From: Eledone cirrhosa
Taxonomy: Eukaryota; Mollusca; Cephalopoda; Octopoda; Eledonidae
Direction: 5' to 3'
NCBI GenBank assembly: GCA_964016885.1
Contig: OZ024742.1
Coordinates: 115,392,939 to 115,456,938, forward strand
DNA: 64,000 nucleotides
Shown here: positions 58,057-64,000 of the stretch, in pieces
Layout of the letters: each line of letters begins with the position of its first letter
How positions within the stretch are numbered: the first letter of the stretch is position 1
The notes under the pieces: generated by a model
Database searches by the model: none
What the model was told of the DNA's origin: nothing
The model's input: only the letters and a program-made list of their open reading frames with translations
Position numbers and translations under genes: made by a program

Positions 58057-58394
58057 GTATCAGCATTACAATGAAAAGTATTATGTGAAACTATGGGACA
58101 CTTTGAACAGACGAAGTTTCGTTTTTATGTGTTTATGATTTTATTGATTATTACCGTGTTACAAGCGTTTCGCAGTAAATTGTTTTCGAAGTCATAGAGA
58201 TTATGGACACGCCTCAAGTATCGATCTACTTATCAGACTCTTCATTTAACAAAACAATAAGGAATTTGGCGATTGGTAAAATGTTAGGTATGTACAAACA
58301 CGAAACCTATTTTTTTTTGTGGATTTAGGTCTGTTATAAGTGTTTCAGTACGAAGGCATGCCAACTTCTCGCTCTCTCCCTCTCTCACTCTCTT
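58057..58394. other. No recognisable gene
   Basis: Unassigned, ends in a CTCT-rich patch before the (TA)n. Confidence 0.45.
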
Positions 58395-58422
58395 TATATA
58401 TATATGTATATAATATATATAT

Positions 58423-58498
<76 letters not shown>

Positions 58499-58505
58499 TA
58501 TATAT

Positions 58506-58540
<35 letters not shown>

Positions 58541-58541
58541 T
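58395..58541 (+). repeat. (TA)n tract with AATA interruptions at a PLE 3' end
   Basis: About 145 bp. Its right edge is the end of the minus-strand PLE (complement of AAAAAGGAAATATAT). Confidence 0.95.
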
Positions 58542-59025
58542 TCCTTTTTGAATTTGTTTAGCAAGATTCTTTATCTGAAAACCTGTGTTGAAACCGATAT
58601 TGTTATACTTTGGGAGGGTCATGTTGCCAATAAGAAACACGCACCAGATGCTTTTACTTCAATTTATCATAATAAATTTATAAATTTAGGAGTTTATAAG
58701 TTTCCGGTTGGTTGGTTGGTTCCACAACCAGATGTATTTTTTATATATTGTCAAAGTTCTTTCGTCACACATTCTAGACCTATTTTTGTGCCCCTCCTCT
58801 GTTCTGTCCTACGCCATCTTGTTTCTGTTTGTGTCTTGTATGCTCAGCCTGCACATGCGCCACGTCCGGGTGTCTGTGTGTGTTTATATTCGTTTATTTA
58901 TTTGTTTATTTACATGTTACTGGTTGGTTGTTTGTTCTATGTGCGTGTGTGGCTTCATTTTGTCCTTAATTGTAAGTTGTGATGTTGCTGTTCCACTCAT
59001 ATTTTCTATTTAATTTTGGTTGTAA

Positions 59026-59340
59026 TTATCTCATGTTTCTTGCCTCTGTAATTTGTCTAAACATTGCGTCTTTTCTGTGTGTAGATTCTATTTTTATTTC
59101 TATGTTCTCTAATTTACCCTTATGTTCTATTTTAGCATGTTGGTAGAGTACAGTTGATTCTTTACTATCTTGAAGGTCTCGCCAGTGTTCATTTATCCGT
59201 TCCCCTAAAATACGAGCTGTCTCACCTATGTACACTATATTTTTATCTCTACATTGTCCTTCAGTACATCTCATGCTATATACTACATTTCTAGTTTTAC
59301 AGTTAATATGGAGGATTAATTTACAGGTTATACATTTCTT
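59026..59340 (-). pseudogene. GIY-YIG endonuclease domain, family C copy 1
   Basis: On the minus strand KCITCKLILHINCKTRNVVY (CxxC pair and the first GIY strand), MRCTEGQCRDKNIVYIGETA, RILGERINEHWRDLQDSKES and VLYQHAKIEHKGKLENIEIK. The VVY...VYIGETAR core and the conserved Arg/Glu positions fit GIY-YIG nucleases of PLEs. The frame ends in a TAA near 59,026. It is separated from the RT by a shift-rich segment (59,870-59,350). The homologous domain at 62,842-62,585 allows direct comparison. Confidence 0.78.
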
Positions 59341-59872
59341 ATCTATACATGAGGGTCTTTGAAAAAGGTTATGTCTTGCTAATAAGTGTTTTTATGGAGG
59401 TACCTGGTGTTTCTACTATCTTAATATTGAGTTTATGTTTATCTAGGGCCCTTCTAAATGTGTAAGCTAATTCACCTCTAGGGGTTGTATCGATGAACAT
59501 TACACTCTGGTATGTATTGCTATCATACCATGAGTATTCTATTAGCCTTATTCCTAGTTCTTTCTATTCTATTCCAAAATGTGCTCCTATATAAGGGGCA
59601 GGTCCCATTTGTGTCATTATTTACCATTTTTTCCCATTTGGTTCTGGCTCATCTATACACTCTGATTTTAACCAGAGAACTGCATACGGTGTATGAAGTG
59701 TTGTATGTGTCTCTCTAGTTTTTCTGGGTTGCACATGCGGGACACGTTTCTCATCACCCGTACCAAATCCGCAATCAGTATGTTGATTTTTGTATGGTCT
59801 GAAACAGCTAAGTTTCGGTGGATCTGATATTTGGAAGTCATGGGTTTGGCATAATGGGAATGGAGGATTTGT

Positions 59873-61639
59873 TTATTTGTTATTAATGGTATCTAACCAG
59901 AGCTCTGTGTCTAGTACATGTAATCGATGGTTGGGGTGTTTGCTTGGGTAGTCTATAGTAACTCTAATACTCTGGTGGATGGAGTTAGCTATTTGTCGGA
60001 TGCTTTCACTTGTGTTTTTCCCTAATTCCTGACTGTTCCCTAGTGGGGGTGTTTTAACTACGATGTTTATATCATCAACGTAGCGGGAGTACATTATCAG
60101 GGATAAGGGGTCTCCCAATTGTTCTTTAAGTTTAAGTTTAAGTCTACTGTCCCACCATACCAAGAATAAGTTAGCTATGTCACCTGCAATGCTAACACCA
60201 ATGGCTGTTCCCTCCTCTTGGGAATATGTTTTTCCATTAAATTTGAAGATATGTTCCTTAAGGGTTAATTTTATGCTGGCCCCCACCGCATGTGCAATCA
60301 TTTTCTTTAGTTCATCGTGGTTTTCGGAGGTCCGTATGGCTCTGGTCCACCCGTTCCATCTATATGTGTGGGTTTTCTTGGCCATTCAGGTAATGGTAGG
60401 TGGTCTGCCTCTTGCTGGTCTTGTAGGGCACAGATTGCTAAGGTCATATGTGTCTAGATAATTATTACTATAGGTAAGTTTAAGTAGGAGTCCCAGCTCA
60501 CTGGTATCAATCCCACGGAACTCAACCTTGCTCTCACTGATCATTTCTACGCATTTCTCCACAGCAAAATCCTCGTCAATAAATGGAAACAGGGACACAA
60601 CATCCATACTATCTATTATGCAGTTTGTTAGGTCCCTAGCTCGGTTACTCTCGCCGATTCTGCTGAGGTGGTCCTCCGTGCTGTCACATACATCTGGGGA
60701 CATTTCAATGATGGGGCGTATGATCAGGGAGAGAAAGTAGGACAGTCTGTAGTTACTAGCAATGTTAGCTCCACAGACTGGCCGTGTTGGTGGTCCCGTG
60801 ACAGGGTCACTGCCCGTTTTATAGTATTTTCGAAGCCCATACAACACTGGCACGTTATTGTTCCAGGCCTGGAAGTTGTTGGCAGTCCTTTTGTTGGGCT
60901 GTATTATATTTTTCCACATCACCATATGGGCATTGAGGGCTTTTTCTGTATCCTCATGCTCTTGTGGTGTTACTTCTCTTGTGTTAGTGATGTGGGGTTG
61001 CATTGCCTGGATGTAGTTTGGCAGACTGTCAACCGACATTCTGCCAGACTTGTCTGTTGGAAAGCATGCTATCTCTCCATTACGCGAGCGGTGCATGAGC
61101 TTACGCAAGCCATTTGCAGATTTTTCTCCCAGTTACTGGGCCTCCATTCTATTATGCTTCTTGCTATATTGTTCTATAATATTTCTAAGTTTAGATCTAG
61201 CTACACTAAATTGTGCTTTTGTTTGTTCATCGACCTGCGACGGCAATTGCGTGCGTTTGTTAAAAGCTAAAGACGTGGCGTGGACTCGTCGCAGGTCGAA
61301 CGAGTTATCGGAGGGATTATAAAACGTAGAGTTCCAGGCTGCTGCTTTATGTGTACTAGTGATATTGTTATTGTTAGTTGTGTTGTTTCTATTTCTATTT
61401 CCACCAACAGCCTCATGGTTGTTTATATGTCTCTCATTATTACTCATGTTTCTTTCCTCTGGCTCATTGTTATTATCTACTCTATTTTGTGTATCTGTGT
61501 GTCTGTCTTGGTTATTTTGTATGTCCATAGTCTCGCTTCTCGTTTCAATCCTATTACATTCTCTTATTTCTGTGCTACTGTCATTGCCTGTTTTCTGTGT
61601 CTGTGTGTTTGTTAAGATTGTGGTGGTGGTGAGAGGCAT
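59873..61639 (-). pseudogene. PLE reverse transcriptase (family C)
   Basis: The frame opens at MPLTTTTILTNTQTQ (61,639) and runs through NSTFYNPSDNSFDLRRVHAT to a TAA at about 61,132. It continues in the same frame with LRKLMHRSRNGEIACFPTDK, PVLYGLRKYYKTG, GANIASNYRLSYFLSLIIRP, IIDSMDVVSLFPFI (motif A with catalytic Asp) and LKLTYSNNYLD, to a TGA at 60,386. After the stop come MAKKTHTYRWNGWTRAIRTS, GTAIGVSIAGDIANLFLVWW (motif B), MYSRYVDDINIVV (motif C) and RLHVLDTELWL, ending at 59,873. All three catalytic Asp contexts are intact. About 588 codons including the two stops. The N-terminus is rich in Asn/Thr/Gln and likely disordered. RT copies element RNA at a nicked target. Confidence 0.82.
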
Positions 61640-61887
61640 TGAATGTGTGTGTATTGTTCTTGTTGTTGTTGTTGTTGTTGTTGATGTGTGCTGTTGTTGA
61701 TGTGTATTGTTGTTGTTGTCTCCGTGTATGTTATTATTGTTGTGTGTGTTGTTATTGTTGTTTGTGTCTGCGTGTATGTTGTTTGTGTTTCTGAGTATGT
61801 TATTATTGTTGATGTGCGTGATGTTGTTATTGTTGTTTGTGTCTGTGTGTATGTTGTTGTTGGGATGTGTGTTGCATATGTGTGCAA

Positions 61888-61888
<1 letters not shown>
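61640..61888 (+). repeat. (TTG)n / (TGTG) low-complexity region
   Basis: TTGTTGTTG and GTGTGTATGTTG units. On the minus strand it encodes runs of Gln, Asn and Thr just upstream of the PLE ORF start. Confidence 0.85.

Positions 61889-61960
<72 letters not shown>
61889..61960 (+). repeat. (TA)n tract between two PLE copies
   Basis: About 72 bp of pure TA, at the 5' end of copy 1 and the 3' end of copy 2. Confidence 0.95.
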
Positions 61961-61961
<1 letters not shown>

Positions 61962-61962
<1 letters not shown>

Positions 61963-63530
61963 GTCGAGGGTCTTATTGTTGTAATAATATTGCCAGAATT
62001 AATAACAGAACCCACTCACTGTTTGGTTGGTTTTCGCTTCTTTATCTTTCATATCAGTTAATTTATTCGGTTCTCAATGTTTACCATTGACTGACCAACG
62101 GTCAAAATACAGATATAATATAGATATAAACACATATATATAGTCTAACAAAGTTATTTCGTTGCATATCTGCAACACGCCCCTGGTGCTATTATGTTTC
62201 CTCCTGTTGTATTGTATGTCTACGCCATCATTATTTAATCTGTTTATTTATTTATTTATTTTTATCTTCTTCTCTGTGCATGCGTGTGCGTGTGTGTATA
62301 GTGTAGGGTGTGTGTTCGCGTTTGGATGACTGTGTTTTGGTTATTGTATTCTATCTTAGTTTACTAGTGTGTGTTTATATGTTTGTTGTTATTGTGCTTG
62401 TGTATATATTTATTTATTTATATTTCTCTTAGGTCAGTATTGTTTGTTTGGGTGTTGTTATTCCATTCATTTTTTTCTGTTTAGCTTTGGCCTTCTAAGT
62501 TCTATTTCACTTGCTTTTCTGATTTGCCTATCTGCTGGGTCATTTCTATGTTTAGATATTATTTTAAGTTATATGTTGTCTATTTTACCTGGCGTGTTCG
62601 TATAGTACTGAACCGCCTTTTCGTCCTTCCAGTTCCTCCCAGTTTTGGTCTATCCTTTCACCTATGATACGGGCTGTCTCGCCTATGTATGTTGTTGTCG
62701 TGTTTCTACAAGTACCCGCTGTACATCCAATGCTATAGACTATGTTTCTAGTTTTACAGTTTATCCGGAGATTTACTTTACATATAATACATTTCCTATT
62801 AGTAGAGTGGGTTTTCTTAAAAGCGTCCGTTTTGATAGTCATGAATTTTATGGTAGTTCATAGCTTTTCTAGCACCATAAACTTTAAGTGGGTATTTCTC
62901 AGGGCCTTTATTCACTGGTTACCTAATTTCCCTCCAGGGGTAGCGTCCACGAACATGACACTCTTGTATCTCTGGTTGTCGTACCATGAGCTGGCTTTCC
63001 TTATCTTATGTGTAGTCCTACCTAAGCTAATCCATCATATGATCCTGTATAATAGGCAAATCCGTTGCATGTCCAGTTCTATGAGGGTCTTATACTTCTC
63101 CGTGGCTCCTTCGTATACTCTGATTCTGTCTCTTTGGTTGTAGCCAGAGAACTGGATGCGGTTGACGAAGTGTTGGATGTTTCTTTCTATTTCTGTTGGG
63201 CCGCACATGCGGGATACGTTCTTCATCACTTGTACCAAGTCTGCGAAAAGAATATTGAACTTAGCACTACTAGACATTGCTGAGTTTTTGAGTATCAGGT
63301 ATTTGGAGGCCATGGGTGTATCGTAGTGTGAGTGGAGAATTTGGGCCCTCTAGTCTATAGTGTTAATCCAGAGGTCTGTGTCTAATACAGATAGTCTACT
63401 GTTAGGGTTTTTGGAAGTCTATAGTTACAGTTATACTCTGGTGTATGGAATTAGCTATCTGCTGGATGCTTTCCATTGTGCTACATTCTAAATCATACAT
63501 GTTAGTAATCTGCACTCACACAACGCAAAA
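61962..63530 (-). mobile_element. Penelope-like element, family C, 5'-truncated second copy
   Basis: Same orientation as copy 1. The minus strand from 63,480 gives the end of the RT (SLTVIDF-like remnants, ILDTDLWINTI near 63,380), then MASKYLILKNSAMSSSAKFN, VQVMKNVSRMCGPTEIERNI, QHFVNRIQFSGYNQRDRIRV (63,313-63,035; the equivalent of copy 1's decayed linker at 59,840-59,700), and SWYDNQRYKSVMFVDATPGG. The GIY-YIG part follows: CIICKVNLRINCKTRNIVYS, CTAGTCRN, TYIGETARIIGERIDQNWEE, GGSVLYEHAR (62,790-62,585). The 3' UTR resembles copy 1's (62,440-62,530 against 58,975-59,050). The 5' side ends near the (TA)n at 63,538-63,652. Here the linker is better preserved than in copy 1. Confidence 0.78.
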
Positions 63531-63537
63531 ACGTCGC

Positions 63538-63569
63538 AATATATATATATATGAATATATATATATATA

Positions 63570-63652
<83 letters not shown>
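63538..63652 (+). repeat. (TA)n tract
   Basis: About 110 bp of TA with one GAATA and one TTTTTA interruption, at the 5' edge of PLE copy 2. Confidence 0.95.
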
Positions 63653-63656
<4 letters not shown>

Positions 63657-64000
63657 AATGAATAACAGCAGGTAAATATCATAAAAAGGTAATTTATTCC
63701 GTGTGCTTACAAATGTTTCCACGGTGGTTATACAGCCTAGTTATGCTATGTGTAAATGTATAACTATTTGCAAAACTCAATTATCTAATGCTGTTACCAC
63801 TGTTTCCTCAGAGCAGAATGGTTAAAATGTAAAATGTAAATACCCTTAAGGGAATTTATTGCGGAAGATAGAATAGGAAAGGGAGAGATAAAGAAGGGGA
63901 GAGGGAGAGAGAGATAGATATGCAGGGGTTGGAGAAATGGGATAGAGTAGTTTGTAGAATACAGATATATTAATCAAAATGTTGTGGTAGCGGTTTTATT
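63653..64000. other. Unassigned; possible edge of another PLE
   Basis: No gene. GAGAG-rich at 63,880-63,920. The last bases contain ATGTTGTGGTAGCGGT, a 16-base match to 29,708-29,723 inside the family B PLE frame on the same strand, so another copy may begin at the window edge. Confidence 0.3.

Larger units (their letters stand above)
58542..61888 (-). mobile_element. Penelope-like element, family C, near full length
   Basis: Reading on the minus strand from 61,888: a Thr/Gln/Asn-rich low-complexity start, an N-terminal domain (61,639-61,133), RT (61,108-59,873), a linker with many shifts (59,870-59,350), a zinc-plus-GIY-YIG domain (59,340-59,026) and a 3' UTR to 58,542. Both ends meet (TA)n tracts (61,889-61,960 and 58,395-58,541). 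Most of the coding region is in one frame with only two nonsense codons before 59,873, so this is the best-preserved RT in the window. The lineage differs from families A and B: motif C is YVDD and motif B is GTAIGVSIAGD. Confidence 0.8.

Noticed and set aside
61640..61888. Independent Gln/Thr-rich protein upstream of the family C PLE
   Set aside because: Low-complexity (TTG)/(TGTG) DNA; more likely the 5' UTR or disordered start of the PLE ORF.

Overview
The window looks like a stretch of a cephalopod (octopus- or squid-like) nuclear genome that holds no complete host gene. The basis is: (i) at least ten copies of one tRNA-derived SINE carrying a pol III B-box (GTTCAAATCC), of the kind known from octopus; (ii) several lineages of Penelope-like elements (PLEs) with GIY-YIG endonuclease domains; (iii) very long (TA)n, (GT)n, (CT)n, (CTAT)n and (TAG)n microsatellites; (iv) an AT-rich background with no operons, ribosome-binding sites or bacterial-type gene packing. 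Nearly every long open frame through a microsatellite (YIYIYI, THTHTH, LSLSLS) is an artefact. The species call is an inference from repeat families, not a database match.

Layout. 1-8.4 kb: a cluster of old antisense SINE remnants with one younger SINE, two minus-strand LINE 3' halves (1.9-2.8 and 6.5-7.8 kb), an inverted-repeat PLE derivative (5.17-6.07 kb) and a chimeric LINE piece (7.77-8.37 kb). 8.4-11.45 kb: a long plus-strand non-LTR retrotransposon with RT, CCHC and a restriction-like endonuclease C-terminus (R2/R4-like), broken by stops and frameshifts. 11.5-12.24 kb: three copies (two tandem, one inverted) of a 259-bp repeat containing a tRNA-like pol III module. 12.3-16.8 kb: two PLE families side by side, both with internal inversions, one carrying a SINE with an 18-bp target duplication. 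17-18.4 kb: another LINE fossil. 18.4-23.2 kb: mostly unique AT-rich DNA with two small candidate host exons (20.03-20.18 and 21.44-21.60 kb, minus strand) and a purine-rich minisatellite. 23.3-25.3 kb: the tail of an unidentified repetitive protein gene and a dead mariner transposase. 25.3-31 kb: two PLEs in tandem, each with long inverted terminal arms and bounded by (TA)n tracts. 32.5-39.3 kb: two more degraded PLEs, LINE and SINE pieces. 40.8-42.4 kb: a frameshifted Cys-rich repetitive gene. 43-58 kb: microsatellites, SINEs and two LINE fossils. 58.5-63.5 kb: two same-strand copies of a third PLE lineage, separated and bounded by (TA)n.

How the parts relate. The only machinery visible is that of mobile elements: RT plus GIY-YIG (PLEs), RT plus restriction-like endonuclease (R2/R4-like LINE), RT with APE endonuclease or zf-RVT tails (other LINEs), a DDD transposase (mariner), and non-autonomous SINEs that depend on LINE enzymes. 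The most striking pattern is the repeated coupling of PLE ends to long (TA)n tracts, together with long inverted terminal arms and head-to-head internal inversions.
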